Shown: positions 8,201 to 17,250 of the stretch, one piece after another
Numbering within the stretch: the stretch's first letter is position 1
How the letters are laid out: each line of letters starts with the position of its first letter
From: Cupriavidus sp. U2
Lineage (GTDB): Bacteria > Pseudomonadota > Gammaproteobacteria > Burkholderiales > Burkholderiaceae
Length of the DNA: 64,000 nt
Reading direction: 5' to 3'
Assembly: GCF_009663685.2 (NCBI RefSeq)
Contig: NZ_RCOG02000027.1
Span: 1-64,000, forward strand
The notes under the pieces: model-generated
Told to the model about the DNA's origin: nothing
The model's database searches: none
Seen by the model: the letters and a program-made list of their open reading frames with translations, nothing else
Translations under genes and position numbers: made by a program

Positions 8201-9520
8201 TTACCCTCGCATGATTCTTGAGCAAATTACTTTGGCTCGTAAGCGTCGCTTATCGGCCTTCAGCGATTTGTCATTTGGCGCGAGTTTTAATGCTTGCTTT
8301 ATACCCGCCAACCCGGCTTCAAACATCCCGAGCCGCTCGAGCAAACTGCCTTTGAGTCTGAAGAACTCGCTATCGCCCGCATCCCTTTGGATTGCTCTTT
8401 CAATTGTAATGAGTGCCTGCTCCAGAAGGCCATGATGAGTCTGAATATGTGCAAATTTCGCGATATCCGCAATAGTTGAATCGCCCAGTCGATCCAAGCA
8501 CTTTGCAGCTTCCAGCGACACAACATTTGGAAAATTATCGTCACGTGCACGAATAAGCTCATCTCGTCGCGCAGCTGAAATTCTTCGATAATCCTCTTCG
8601 ACTTCCATTTGATGTGGGAGCAATTCGGCGGCTTTCGCTGCCACTATCTGCGCTTCTTCGAGTCGTCCCATGCGTTCAAGCAAGCTGGCTTTCAGCCGAA
8701 AATGCTCGCCGTTTGCAGCATCTAGCACTATCACACGATCAACACTCGCGAGCGCCTCATCCAGGATGCCGTGACGGGCCTGAATATGTGCCAATGCTGC
8801 GATGTTACTCGAACTGCAATCTATCCTAACTAACTCTACCGCCGCTACAAGACCATCTTGGGTATCAGGGGCGCTTCCTCGAACGGTCATGAGTTGATCG
8901 CGACGTTTAGCAAGAATTCGCCCCAGATCCGCCCGAACTTCACCGTTATTTTTCGAAAGATCAACGGCGTTTTGAGCAGCGTTGAGAGCATCGTGAAATC
9001 GCCCCAAACGCTCAAAAATGCTGGCTCGAAATCTCTGTAGCTCACAATCCTGATCCCTATCAGAAACTGAATCGGTCAGCAGGATGGCGTCTTTGAGTTG
9101 CCCTGCGTGAGCTAGAATATGTGCTGACGTCAGGATATCTCCGCGATTGGATAGTCCATGCTTCGAAAGCTTGTCGCAGGTCGTCAGCGCTTCCGAAAGC
9201 TTGCCCTCGCTGAGGCGTTTGTCACGTGCCCGGCGTAGACGTTCACCCCAATGAGTCCGTAATGACGTAATTTCGCCATCCAAGGCGTCTAGCGCATCGT
9301 CGTCCACATCCTTAGTTGCGAGGAAGCGTTCCAAAAGGGCAGATACCGGCTTTTTCTTGCCAGCTTCTTCCAAAAGGCGCTCTGTCACAATTGCAATCAG
9401 CGGGAGACTCCATTCAGGATGCCTCCTTAGATGCTCCGAGGCCAACGCCAGCACTTGGGCAGCCTCTTCCAGGGTTCCATCTTGTATACAGGTTGTCTGC
9501 AACGTGCGTTCTCCATGCAC
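8201..9520 (-). CDS. TPR-repeat protein of the capsule cassette, unknown role
   Basis: A 439-residue soluble protein made largely of tetratricopeptide-like repeats; no signal peptide or membrane helix is visible. Repeated units read ...HILAHAGQLKDAILLTDSV..., FERLGRFHDALNAAQNAVDL, LLERMGRLEEAQIVAAKAAE and LLERLGMFEAGLAGIKQALK, with two longer near-copies (HIQARHGILDEALASVDRVI and HIQTHHGLLEQALITIERAI) suggesting internal duplication of a block of about 130 residues. TPR proteins act as scaffolds for protein-protein contacts. Its place between a glycosyltransferase and an acetyltransferase suggests it organises or regulates the capsule-synthesis complex, but no catalytic motif is seen. The region is AT-richer than flanking DNA. 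Confidence 0.75.
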   Translation of the reverse strand: MHGERTLQTTCIQDGTLEEAAQVLALASEHLRRHPEWSLPLIAIVTERLLEEAGKKKPVSALLERFLATKDVDDDALDALDGEITSLRTHWGERLRRARDKRLSEGKLSEALTTCDKLSKHGLSNRGDILTSAHILAHAGQLKDAILLTDSVSDRDQDCELQRFRASIFERLGRFHDALNAAQNAVDLSKNNGEVRADLGRILAKRRDQLMTVRGSAPDTQDGLVAAVELVRIDCSSSNIAALAHIQARHGILDEALASVDRVIVLDAANGEHFRLKASLLERMGRLEEAQIVAAKAAELLPHQMEVEEDYRRISAARRDELIRARDDNFPNVVSLEAAKCLDRLGDSTIADIAKFAHIQTHHGLLEQALITIERAIQRDAGDSEFFRLKGSLLERLGMFEAGLAGIKQALKLAPNDKSLKADKRRLRAKVICSRIMRG

Positions 9521-9638
9521 GGACCTCTTTACCCACGTTCCGGGGAAGATAGTCGGAGTAAACTTATATTTAATTCAATCAACTGACGTTATTCGAACAC
9601 CAATCACCAATCAGTGGCACCAAAGTGCTTCAAAAAAC

Positions 9639-10565
9639 TCACACTATCGCCAAGTTCTTCGACTTAAACCTACTGGGATCCTTGAGATAAATTTTCGACT
9701 GCTCGTTCAACATTTTCGAGTAGGTCTCATCCGTCAGTTCGGCAGCTTCTTCAAGCGGGTCGGGACATACTTGACTAGTCGAGAAACCCATTTTTGAGAA
9801 CAGCTCCGGCGTACAGTGGACACCTTGCCTACCGATATAAAGGCCGTAGTTTGGAAAGGTGGCAATTCTAACCCCGCCAACCAATAGCGTTGCACATTGC
9901 TTAATGTAATCCTGACTGGACGCCCTTCCATGCAATCCGTAACCCTCTAGCCATTCGATAATTTCTTTCGTCGGCCGATCCTTGTATTGAATGTTGCGAA
10001 CGAAATTTAAATATAAGTCCACAAAAGGCTGGCGGCGACGCCAAAACTCCCGTGATAGGCCGAATGCCCAATTGTGATCCATCGAAACATACCGCGTCCT
10101 ATTTTCCATTTGAACGGAAATCGGCTGGAAAGCACCTGTTGAGTTTGCTGCGAGCATGCCGACCCGTTGATCGTGGCGGAATTTCTTTCGCAACAGGTCC
10201 AGGGTTTGCATATGACCCGGCGCGATTAGTAGATCATCCTCGAAAAAGAACGCATAATCGTGGCCTCTTTCCTCAAACAAAAATCGCTCTATAAAGTCGA
10301 AATGCATAGCGATCCCCAGATTTCGAGGTTGCGCGATGTAATCAAGAGAATCTTTTTTTTCGGTCACCAGTTTTGCAATGGCTGAGTGGGCCCGGGAAGT
10401 GTCAGAGTCTGCGTTGCCTGATAAGCCATCCTGAAATACATAGACGTCATATAGATCAAAGATGCAAGTACCATTAATTCGTTGATTAACAATTGAAGAA
10501 AATACAAGCTCAAAATATCTATCCCGCGAATATGTTACTATGGCTACTGCATCTTTTTTTTTCAT
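9639..10565 (-). CDS. GT-A fold glycosyltransferase, GnT-I-like
   Basis: Probable inverting glycosyltransferase of capsule synthesis. The 308-residue protein opens with a GT-A nucleotide-sugar strand (AVAIVTYSRDRYFELVFSSI), then VYVFQDGLSG, LDYIAQPRNLGIAMHF, and the metal-binding acidic motif YAFFFEDDLLIAPG near residue 125-140. The EDD form and the order resemble the GT13/GnT-I group more than ordinary GT2. A C-terminal part (HGRASSQDYIKQCATLL, TFPNYGLYIGRQGVH) is typical of bacterial relatives. The start codon is followed by nine consecutive A residues (coding strand), and an eight-base C tract lies 37-44 nt upstream, so expression may vary by slippage. The gene is AT-rich. Donor and acceptor are unknown. 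Confidence 0.82.
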   Translation of the reverse strand: MKKKDAVAIVTYSRDRYFELVFSSIVNQRINGTCIFDLYDVYVFQDGLSGNADSDTSRAHSAIAKLVTEKKDSLDYIAQPRNLGIAMHFDFIERFLFEERGHDYAFFFEDDLLIAPGHMQTLDLLRKKFRHDQRVGMLAANSTGAFQPISVQMENRTRYVSMDHNWAFGLSREFWRRRQPFVDLYLNFVRNIQYKDRPTKEIIEWLEGYGLHGRASSQDYIKQCATLLVGGVRIATFPNYGLYIGRQGVHCTPELFSKMGFSTSQVCPDPLEEAAELTDETYSKMLNEQSKIYLKDPSRFKSKNLAIV

Positions 10566-10648
10566 GGATTTTCGGTACGTCGGCTGGCGTTTCTTGTACG
10601 TGGGGGGGGCAAATGTGCGTGACTTCCGTATTCACCAAATAATTGGAA

Positions 10649-12259
10649 TTAGGAAGTGGCTTTGCTCATTACGTCTTGTACGTTATCTCGATCTAATGCC
10701 CCGTTTTTTCCTTTAGTCCTTGCGAGTTTTCCAATGAAGCGCTCCCATTGAGGAAGAATTTCGTCCGGCAGATAACGTGCCGATACGATCTGCCCCTGCT
10801 CACGAAGGGTAGTTTGTCGCTGCTCCGATTCCTCATCGTAGAGAACCGCCTTAAGCGCTTTCACCAGGCTTGCTGTTGAATAGGGGTCGAAGTATTCTGC
10901 GGCATCGCTGTACACTTCGCGATGCACCGGGATGTCCGAGGCTACGACTACACCGCCGCTTCGCATGGACTCAATCCCTGAAAAATCGAATCCCTCTCCC
11001 AGACTTGGGCACACGGTTGCCACCGCGTTCCGGTAGAGCGCACGCAGGTCCGGCGCCGGCACAGCGTTGAGCATGAACAGCTCACCCTGGTCGATCCATG
11101 AACGGAATCCTTTGATGGTACCTGCATAGTCCCATCCTAGGCCGCCGACCACGACGAGTTTGATATCCGGGTCAATGTCGGCCTTGAGCACTTCCCATGC
11201 CGCCAAAAGACGCGTGTGGTTTTTGCGCGGTTCCACTGTGGAGACGACGAGCAGATACTTGAATGGCCTTTGGGAGAGCACCCGTCGGTAAAAACTCTCC
11301 TGCTCTCGCAAGCTGAAGAAATTCGGCTGTACCTCCACGCCCTTTGACTTGTCGCCTTCGTGTAGGCGGGCCCGAATGATGCCGGGTACACGCTCCTCAC
11401 TTTTCTCTTCCAAGAAATAGTGATGCGAAACCATGTTGTAGATCGTCACGGTTCGATCCTTGGCTTCTGGATGTAGCCGCAACAGGTCTTGCCGGGTGGC
11501 CTCCGACACGCAGGCAAAGTACGCCCCCTCGCGCACATTGTTCATAAGCGCATAGAAATGTGTCGCCTGATGAATCGACTTGTCCGGAATGGTATGAGGC
11601 ATAAATACCGGGATCGCATCGTGGTAACGAACTACAAGCGTGGTGTTCTTCGACACAGTTGCGGGATATGGTGTCTGCGCGATAAAAATATCGAGTCCCT
11701 GCGTATCAAGTCGAGCATACTTTGGCGTTGAACCAAACGTGAGCGTTCCCAGCCCCGCCATATGCATAGCATGCCATGGCATAGAGCAAATGCGTTGGTT
11801 GGACGTCGAAACCAAGCCGAAATCAGATGCCGGCAAGGTCTTCGAAAATAGCGTACGCCAAATGAAGTCCCCAAAGTGCTTGCTCTCGAACCGAGTTAGC
11901 CGTACGCGACCGAACCCGAGCAAAGTACGTGATGAAAGGAACGTATGCGACAGCTTTTTCTCGACGTAACCGAGAGCGATATCGAAAAAGTTTCGATAAG
12001 GCTTCTCGGCGAGCGAAACAATGACACGTGAATAGCGATTGAGCTTTCTTGCTTCCGACATGCGGACAAACCGACTCTGCTTCAGCGGCGTCCCACGAGA
12101 GAGAACACGATGCGACGTTTGAATCATGCCTTCTACTTCAACGCTTTCGATCATCCGCAAACCGCGAAAAAGCAGGCGGGCCTCCTGCGGGATGCCAGCG
12201 AACCCCTCCAATGCCGGCCGCATTTCTAAAAGAACGTTTACCTTTTTGCCGTCTTTCAT
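10649..12259 (-). CDS. Large GT4-family glycosyltransferase
   Basis: Retaining GT-B transferase of 536 residues, cytosolic, adding a sugar to the capsule repeat. The N-terminal segment begins NVLLEMRPALEGFAGIPQEA, a form often seen in mannosyl/rhamnosyl GT4 members; VRYHDAIPVFMPHTIPD and FACVSEATRQDLLRLHPEA mark the acceptor domain, and LVVSTVEPRKNHTRLLAAW, VVVGGLGWDYAG, ATVCPSLGEGFDFSGIESM and VVASDIPVHREVY mark the donor domain with the acidic EX7E-type motif (EGFDFSGIE). It is longer than the usual 350-400 because of an insertion between residues 80 and 200. It follows kpsT by 15 bp on the minus strand, so they are co-transcribed. Confidence 0.85.
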   Translation of the reverse strand: MKDGKKVNVLLEMRPALEGFAGIPQEARLLFRGLRMIESVEVEGMIQTSHRVLSRGTPLKQSRFVRMSEARKLNRYSRVIVSLAEKPYRNFFDIALGYVEKKLSHTFLSSRTLLGFGRVRLTRFESKHFGDFIWRTLFSKTLPASDFGLVSTSNQRICSMPWHAMHMAGLGTLTFGSTPKYARLDTQGLDIFIAQTPYPATVSKNTTLVVRYHDAIPVFMPHTIPDKSIHQATHFYALMNNVREGAYFACVSEATRQDLLRLHPEAKDRTVTIYNMVSHHYFLEEKSEERVPGIIRARLHEGDKSKGVEVQPNFFSLREQESFYRRVLSQRPFKYLLVVSTVEPRKNHTRLLAAWEVLKADIDPDIKLVVVGGLGWDYAGTIKGFRSWIDQGELFMLNAVPAPDLRALYRNAVATVCPSLGEGFDFSGIESMRSGGVVVASDIPVHREVYSDAAEYFDPYSTASLVKALKAVLYDEESEQRQTTLREQGQIVSARYLPDEILPQWERFIGKLARTKGKNGALDRDNVQDVMSKATS

Positions 12260-12274
12260 TTTGAATCCTGATCG

Positions 12275-12922
12275 CTAATTTGAGTTGTAGTATTCGTACG
12301 CAGCATCGATGTCCGCAAAATTCAATAGCGTCCCACTATCGAGAACACATACTCGCGAGCAATGCTCACGAATATTGTGCACTTCGTGCGAGACGATAAT
12401 CATCGCGCGATCACGTCTTTTTTCGAACAACTCGCTCCGACATTTTTCATGGAATCTGGCGTCGCCTACGGAAATCACTTCGTCAATCAGAAAACAATCG
12501 AATTCGATGGCCATAGACATCGCAAATGCCAAACGGGCTCTCATCCCGGCGGAGTAATTTTTTACCGGCTCTCGCAAATATTGGCCAAGCTCAGAAAATT
12601 CCTCCACAAACGGTATCGTGTCTTCGTATGATGCCCCGTAAACTCTACAAATGAAGCGTAGATTGTCCAGACCAGTAAGGCTGCCTTGAAAACCGCCTCC
12701 AAATGCCAACGGCCACGACACCGTCATTTCCCTGCTAATGCTTCCGTCGGTAGGCTCTTCTGATCCCGCTATAAGACGGATCAAAGTGGATTTTCCTGAT
12801 CCGTTCCGCCCTAGAATGCCAATTCGCTCACCATGTCGAACCGTCAAATTGAGATCATTCAGAATTTTTCGACGACCCTGGCGAGTAGCGTAATATTTTG
12901 TTATTCCCTTTAGTTCTATCAT
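12275..12922 (-). CDS. kpsT: Capsule export ABC transporter ATP-binding protein (KpsT/CtrD/Wzt2)
   Basis: ATPase powering capsule transport across the inner membrane together with KpsM. The 215-residue protein has Walker A GRNGSGKST near residue 40, the ABC signature NYSAGMRARLAFAM, Walker B CFLIDEVISVGDARF and the switch His in IIVSHEVHNIREHC. The length and the lack of a C-terminal sugar-binding extension fit the group 2 KpsT class rather than O-antigen Wzt. The start ATG at 12922 overlaps the TGA of kpsM (ATGA), which decides the start over a longer in-frame reading. The order kpsE-kpsM-kpsT on one strand is that of Neisseria ctrBCD. Confidence 0.95.
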   Translation of the reverse strand: MIELKGITKYYATRQGRRKILNDLNLTVRHGERIGILGRNGSGKSTLIRLIAGSEEPTDGSISREMTVSWPLAFGGGFQGSLTGLDNLRFICRVYGASYEDTIPFVEEFSELGQYLREPVKNYSAGMRARLAFAMSMAIEFDCFLIDEVISVGDARFHEKCRSELFEKRRDRAMIIVSHEVHNIREHCSRVCVLDSGTLLNFADIDAAYEYYNSN

Positions 12923-13716
12923 TGTGGCTCGACTTTTTTCGAGATATCCCGAATCACCCAAAGCCCTACAAACGTCATAACCAAGAGGATGGATGCGACG
13001 TACGGTACGTCGTAATACGCCTTGACCGCGTCACCGAAGTATCCAAGCCTGAATACCTCCACGCAATTTGGCAAAGGGAAAAGTAAAACAATATCTCGCA
13101 ACCCAGGCGGTAGCCAAGCTGCCATTGCAAACGCGCCGGATACGGGTAACTGGAAATACGCGATCGGATGCCAGAATCGCTCCACCAATTCGCTGTATTC
13201 GCATAATCCTCCAACTAACAAGCCCATCGACACAGCATACCAAGCCAGTAACGCCCAGCCATAGAGCATGTAAAGAGGATCGGCTGGCGGCGGGATAATC
13301 TGAGCGACTATAAACAACGTCAGAAGTACTACCAATGAAATCGTCGCACCCGCTATTTCAAGGATAATTCGCGAGAAAAATAAGTCTACAACTCTCACGT
13401 TCCGGTGGAAGAGCAAAGCAGTATTGGGCTCGACAGCAAGCGTGCATCGTCCAATTGTGTTACGCCAGATGAGCACTGTGGAATAGCTCACTATTGAGTA
13501 AGCTATGACATTAATATGGTGCGAGGTCCCCGTGTCGTGGACCAAGGTCCACAGTGCCGTAACACCAATTGTAAACAACATTGGCTCGGCAAAAAGCCAA
13601 GCAAAACCGATGTTGTGGCGTCCATAACGCGTAATAATTTCCCGCATCAACAGCGCATGGAGAACGCGCATCTGGATACGGAGAGATCGCCGAAAAGGCG
13701 TTTCGGTACCCATCAC
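12919..13716 (-). CDS. kpsM: Capsule export ABC transporter permease (KpsM/CtrC/Wzm2)
   Basis: Integral inner-membrane permease of the capsule ABC exporter. The 265-residue protein carries the ABC-2 type motif LLMREIITRYGRHNIGFAWL near the N-terminus followed by about six hydrophobic segments (for example LFTIGVTALWTL, ATISLVVLLTLFIVAQII, ILLVMTFVGLWVI). The first codon could be GTG at 13716 or the adjacent ATG at 13713; the stop of kpsE lies 2-5 bp upstream, so either gives tight coupling. It overlaps kpsT by four bases. The family transports the lipid-linked capsule polymer, so its substrate is the product of the kpsC/kpsS and glycosyltransferase steps in this locus. Confidence 0.95.
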   Translation of the reverse strand: MMGTETPFRRSLRIQMRVLHALLMREIITRYGRHNIGFAWLFAEPMLFTIGVTALWTLVHDTGTSHHINVIAYSIVSYSTVLIWRNTIGRCTLAVEPNTALLFHRNVRVVDLFFSRIILEIAGATISLVVLLTLFIVAQIIPPPADPLYMLYGWALLAWYAVSMGLLVGGLCEYSELVERFWHPIAYFQLPVSGAFAMAAWLPPGLRDIVLLFPLPNCVEVFRLGYFGDAVKAYYDVPYVASILLVMTFVGLWVIRDISKKVEPQ

Positions 13717-13717
13717 C

Positions 13718-14887
13718 TTAATCCTTGTGTTCTCGGACGGCTGATATCAGAAGTGCGAGTACTCCCCACATGATCATGCCGACGAGGAACACGGTGATAA
13801 TTCCTCGAATTCTGCGCGGTTCGATTGCCTTGTCCGGCAAACTCGGCTGTGAAATGCGCTCGAGATAAAGCTGCTTGCGTCGTGCCTGGCTGCGCGATGT
13901 CTCCAGCGACGTCATGGCAGACGCCAGTTGCTTCTCAGCAAATTCCCTCTCGAGTATCAAACGCTCATACGCTGGCGCCTTGCCTGCAAACGAACCCTTG
14001 CGTCCCACCACGCTACCAGAAGCCTTGGCCATTTCGGCTTCAAGCGTAGCGATTTTGTTCTTCAAGACCGGAATCTGAGGATTCTGTGGTGCAATTGCCT
14101 GCAATTGCGCGAGCTGCGTGCGGCTGGCTACCAGGGACTCCTGAATGCCGGAGGCCTGCTGTAATTGGAGTGCCGATTGGCGGTCCGGATCGAAAATCGA
14201 TTGGTCGCTACGGTAACCTGAAACAGCAACAGCAGCAGCTTTTACCCGAGCCTCGGCCCGTGCCACTTCCTCACTGGCAGCCTCCACCATATCTCGGCGC
14301 GCCCGGTCATTCATTCGATTGACGAGCTGCTCACCCTGTTCCAGCAGGAGCTGATTGATCCGACGCGCATCCTCTGCCTTGAAAGCATCCACAGTCAGCG
14401 TGGTAATGGAGGATGTACTGTCTAGCGTAACGTCGACCTGCTTCTTATAGTAGCGAAACAGGCCCTCAAAGCTGCGATCGAAATCGAACGCAGGAAAGCG
14501 GCCGATGAAATCAGCGTCTTTCGTGGAGTATGCCTTCAGGAAATAGTCATCCTGATTTAGCACAGACAGCGCGTCGCGGGACAAGACATAGTCGTTGACC
14601 GCGTAAATGTCATCCTGCGACCGGGAGAACCCCGTGCTCTGCAGCAGCGCACCCACCAAACTTGCCTGCGATTCCTTTTCCGGGCTGCGTACAACAAATC
14701 GCGATTCGGAGATGTAGACATCGGATGCGATCAAGCCGTAGTAGACCGTCGCAAGAATCGTCGGGATGATGACCGTACATACAAGGAGCCGGTCCAAGTT
14801 CCTCACCCGTTGCACAACCTTGTTGACCAGCTTGGTGGACAAGGTTCCTTCGGGTTGCTTCAATACCGTTTCCAACATCTTTTCCAA
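13718..14887 (-). CDS. kpsE: Capsule export inner-membrane periplasmic adaptor (KpsE/CtrB/WcbD type)
   Basis: Polysaccharide co-polymerase/adaptor-family protein that spans the periplasm and links the KpsMT transporter to the outer-membrane lipoprotein. The 389-residue protein has an N-terminal membrane segment around residues 33-53 (LLVCTVIIPTILATVYYGLI), a Wzz-like periplasmic start (SDVYISESRFVVRSPEKE), a long alpha-helical coiled-coil region rich in Ala, Glu, Arg and Gln (about 180-340), and a C-terminal membrane segment (ITVFLVGMIMWGVLALLI). A PSLPDKAIEPRR proline motif precedes the last helix, as in the family. First gene of the minus-strand operon; the divergent kpsS begins 370 bp away. 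Confidence 0.93.
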   Translation of the reverse strand: MEKMLETVLKQPEGTLSTKLVNKVVQRVRNLDRLLVCTVIIPTILATVYYGLIASDVYISESRFVVRSPEKESQASLVGALLQSTGFSRSQDDIYAVNDYVLSRDALSVLNQDDYFLKAYSTKDADFIGRFPAFDFDRSFEGLFRYYKKQVDVTLDSTSSITTLTVDAFKAEDARRINQLLLEQGEQLVNRMNDRARRDMVEAASEEVARAEARVKAAAVAVSGYRSDQSIFDPDRQSALQLQQASGIQESLVASRTQLAQLQAIAPQNPQIPVLKNKIATLEAEMAKASGSVVGRKGSFAGKAPAYERLILEREFAEKQLASAMTSLETSRSQARRKQLYLERISQPSLPDKAIEPRRIRGIITVFLVGMIMWGVLALLISAVREHKD

Positions 14888-15257
14888 AACAAAAGGCCCT
14901 CAAATCTCAAACAGCGTTCGGGCCTAATCGGCTTACTACGAGTTGAACGACAGCGCTTGACCCCACACCTATACAGCATCACGTCAAGCGCCATGAATGA
15001 AAAAAACGGCAAAAAAGCTGACTGTGCGCGGGCGGGAGTATATCTGCCAGAGAAGCAGTGTGCCATACCCCATTCGGGGCAAAGTTGCAGGTAGCACACG
15101 ATTAAATGACTTCATTTGCAGACAAACGTCGATCTTAAGCTATGCTCGCGCCTCCCAAGGGCGATCCAGGCCACCCGATACGCCTCGACACTGCCAACGT
15201 AGTAGGCAGGCGAACCTGAAAAAGCACCTGCCCTATCGCACACTCCAACCGCCATAG
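14888..15257. promoter_or_regulatory. Divergent control region between kpsE and kpsS operons
   Basis: About 370 bp without a convincing gene, separating the two large divergent capsule operons; both promoters should lie here. A candidate plus-strand promoter is TTGCAG (15116-15121) and TATGCT (15141-15146) with a long 19-bp spacer, about 110 bp before kpsS. No clear JUMPstart/ops element was found. The region is AT-richer than the neighbouring genes, including poly-A patches at 14998-15018. Confidence 0.45.
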
Positions 15258-16463
15258 ATGCAACGCTCGTTCCTGGCCCTGCAAGGCACGGCCTCCCCTT
15301 TTTTTCGCCAACTGTTGGCGGCTTTGGCTGAACGCAGACACAAAACACAACGCGTCAATTTTTGCGGTGGAGATCTCGCATATGCCGGAACCGGGCCTTC
15401 CTGGAACTACCAAGAGCGGCTTGAGGACTTACCGGCGCGCTACGCGGAAATGCTCCGGTCCGGAAGCTTCACAGATGTTGTACTTTTCGGGGATTGCAGG
15501 AAAATTCATCAGGCCATATTTGCCCCCGCCGGTGAGTTGGGTGTAAGAGTCCATGTCTTTGAAGAAGGATACGTACGACCACATTGGCTCACGCTGGAGC
15601 AACACGGTGTCAATGGGCGTTCCCGGCTCCCGCGCGATCCCGAATGGTATCTCGCGCATCGTGGCACGATTCCCTCCCCTCCCCGCGTGCATGCAACGGG
15701 CTACAACCTTTATGAGCGCGCCTACCACGATATCCGCTATCGCGCCGCAAATGCGCTATACGCGAGCCGCTTTCCGCATTATCAAAGCCATCGCCCGCAC
15801 AGCGGCTTGCGCGAATACGCCGGGCTTGCTCGCCGCCTTCTCCAGCAGCGGCAGCATCGCGCCGAGGCCCACCGCGTTGCTGAACGCCTGTTGACAACGA
15901 AGCAGCCCTTTTTTCTTTTTCCGCTGCAACTCAACTCGGATTCGCAGATACAGGTTCACTCGCCATTCATAAGCATCCGACACGTGATCGATCACGTGCT
16001 AACCTCCTTCGCTGCGCACGCACCGGCAGACACCCTGCTTGTCATCAAAAACCACCCGCTAGACACGGGGCTAATCGACTATCGCCACTACACCAGGAAA
16101 TGCGCAAAGGTGCTGGGCATAGGCGATCGCCTCGAGTTCATCGACGCCGGCCATCTGCCGACGCTGCTCGATCACGCCCGGGGTGTGGTGGTCGTCAACA
16201 GTACGGTGGGACTCTCCGCTTTGCATCACCGGCGACCGCTCATGGCGTTGGGAACTTCGATTTACGGTATGGAGGGCATGACTTGGCAAGGCAGCTTGGA
16301 TGATTTCTGGCGTGATGCACAAGGGCCGAATATGGATTTGTACCAGGCATTCTTGGGCTACTTGTTGCATCACACGCAGATCAATGGTGATTTCTATACG
16401 AGTACCGGCATTCCCATGGCTGTGGCCGGAGCAGTAGAGCGGCTGGAGACTGCCTCGCAATGA
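15258..16463 (+). CDS. kpsS: Capsule beta-Kdo transferase KpsS (WcbO/LipB type)
   Basis: KpsS adds the first Kdo of the linker onto the capsule lipid anchor, so it is the enzyme that meets the lipid whose synthesis is probably encoded downstream. The 401-residue protein starts MQRSFLALQGTASPFFRQLL, the usual family opening, followed by VNFCGGDLAYAGTG, HVFEEGYVRPHWLTLE, VHSPFISIRHVIDHVLTSFA, LLVIKNHPLDTGLIDY and VVVNSTVGLSALHHRRP. The KNHPLD and NSTVG motifs belong to the nucleotide-binding half. First gene of the plus-strand operon; its stop overlaps the start of the next gene (ATGA at 16460-16463). Confidence 0.94.
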   Translation: MQRSFLALQGTASPFFRQLLAALAERRHKTQRVNFCGGDLAYAGTGPSWNYQERLEDLPARYAEMLRSGSFTDVVLFGDCRKIHQAIFAPAGELGVRVHVFEEGYVRPHWLTLEQHGVNGRSRLPRDPEWYLAHRGTIPSPPRVHATGYNLYERAYHDIRYRAANALYASRFPHYQSHRPHSGLREYAGLARRLLQQRQHRAEAHRVAERLLTTKQPFFLFPLQLNSDSQIQVHSPFISIRHVIDHVLTSFAAHAPADTLLVIKNHPLDTGLIDYRHYTRKCAKVLGIGDRLEFIDAGHLPTLLDHARGVVVVNSTVGLSALHHRRPLMALGTSIYGMEGMTWQGSLDDFWRDAQGPNMDLYQAFLGYLLHHTQINGDFYTSTGIPMAVAGAVERLETASQ

Positions 16464-17245
16464 CCAACCGCGGCCCCCGCAACATCGTGATTACCGGCGC
16501 CAGCGCAGGCATCGGCCAGGCGCTCGCCCACGCCTACGCGGCCCCGGGTGTCGCGCTAGGCCTAGTCGCCCGCGACCCCGCCCGCCTCGCGGCCTGCGCA
16601 AACCAGTGCCGCAAGGCCGGCGCCGTCGTGGAAGCCGCGCAACTCGATGTTCGCGACTCCGCCAGTATGGGCGCATGGCTTACGTCATTCGACGACACCC
16701 ACCCCATCGACCTGCTGATCGCCAACGCCGGAGTCGCCAGCACCCTGGCTACGGCTTGCGACTGGGAAGACCTCCAGCGCACGCAGCACGTTTTCGACAC
16801 CAATTTCTACGGTGCCATGCACGCGTTGCTGCCCGTAGTCGAACGAATGCGTGAGCGCAAGCGTGGACATGTTGCGATGATCAGTTCCCTGGCCGCACTG
16901 CGCGGCATGGCGATTTCTCCCGCGTACTGTGCCAGCAAGTCTGCCATCAAGGCCTACGGTGAATCGGTGCGACCGCTCCTCGCCCGCGACGGCATCAAGC
17001 TTTCCCTTGTGTTTCCCGGCTTCGTAAAGACTGCGATGAGCGATGTTTTTCCCGGGGACAAGCGTATGCTTTGGTCCGCAGAAAAGGCGGCAAAACACAT
17101 TCGAGCCAAGCTAGCCTCCGGCCGATCGGAAATCGCGTTTCCCAGCCTGTTGGCGATCGGGATGGGCCTACTGCCCCTGCTGCCGGCCCGACTGGGAGAT
17201 GCGATCCTCGACCTGATGTCCTACGTGCCACGGGAGGAGCGGTAG
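16460..17245 (+). CDS. wcbP: Short-chain dehydrogenase/reductase of the capsule operon (WcbP-like)
   Basis: Classical SDR of 261 residues using NAD(P)H. The cofactor motif ITGASAGIGQAL lies near residues 11-22, NAGVAS near residue 90, and the catalytic Ser-Tyr-Lys set reads ISSLAAL...YCASKSAIKAYGES. The C-terminal part (LLPARLGDAILDLM) is hydrophobic, suggesting a membrane-associated substrate channel. It sits between kpsS and the LtaS-like gene and upstream of the polyketide synthase and alpha-oxoamine synthase, so reduction of a 3-keto lipid (as 3-ketosphinganine reductases do) is an attractive but unproven role; a sugar reductase is the alternative. The start overlaps kpsS by four bases. 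Confidence 0.85.
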   Translation: MTNRGPRNIVITGASAGIGQALAHAYAAPGVALGLVARDPARLAACANQCRKAGAVVEAAQLDVRDSASMGAWLTSFDDTHPIDLLIANAGVASTLATACDWEDLQRTQHVFDTNFYGAMHALLPVVERMRERKRGHVAMISSLAALRGMAISPAYCASKSAIKAYGESVRPLLARDGIKLSLVFPGFVKTAMSDVFPGDKRMLWSAEKAAKHIRAKLASGRSEIAFPSLLAIGMGLLPLLPARLGDAILDLMSYVPREER

Positions 17246-17250
17246 GGCGC

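Noticed and set aside
14888..15257. A JUMPstart/ops (GGCGGTAG) element in the divergent capsule control region
   Set aside because: Only loose look-alikes such as GGCGGGAG are present; none matches the ops core.
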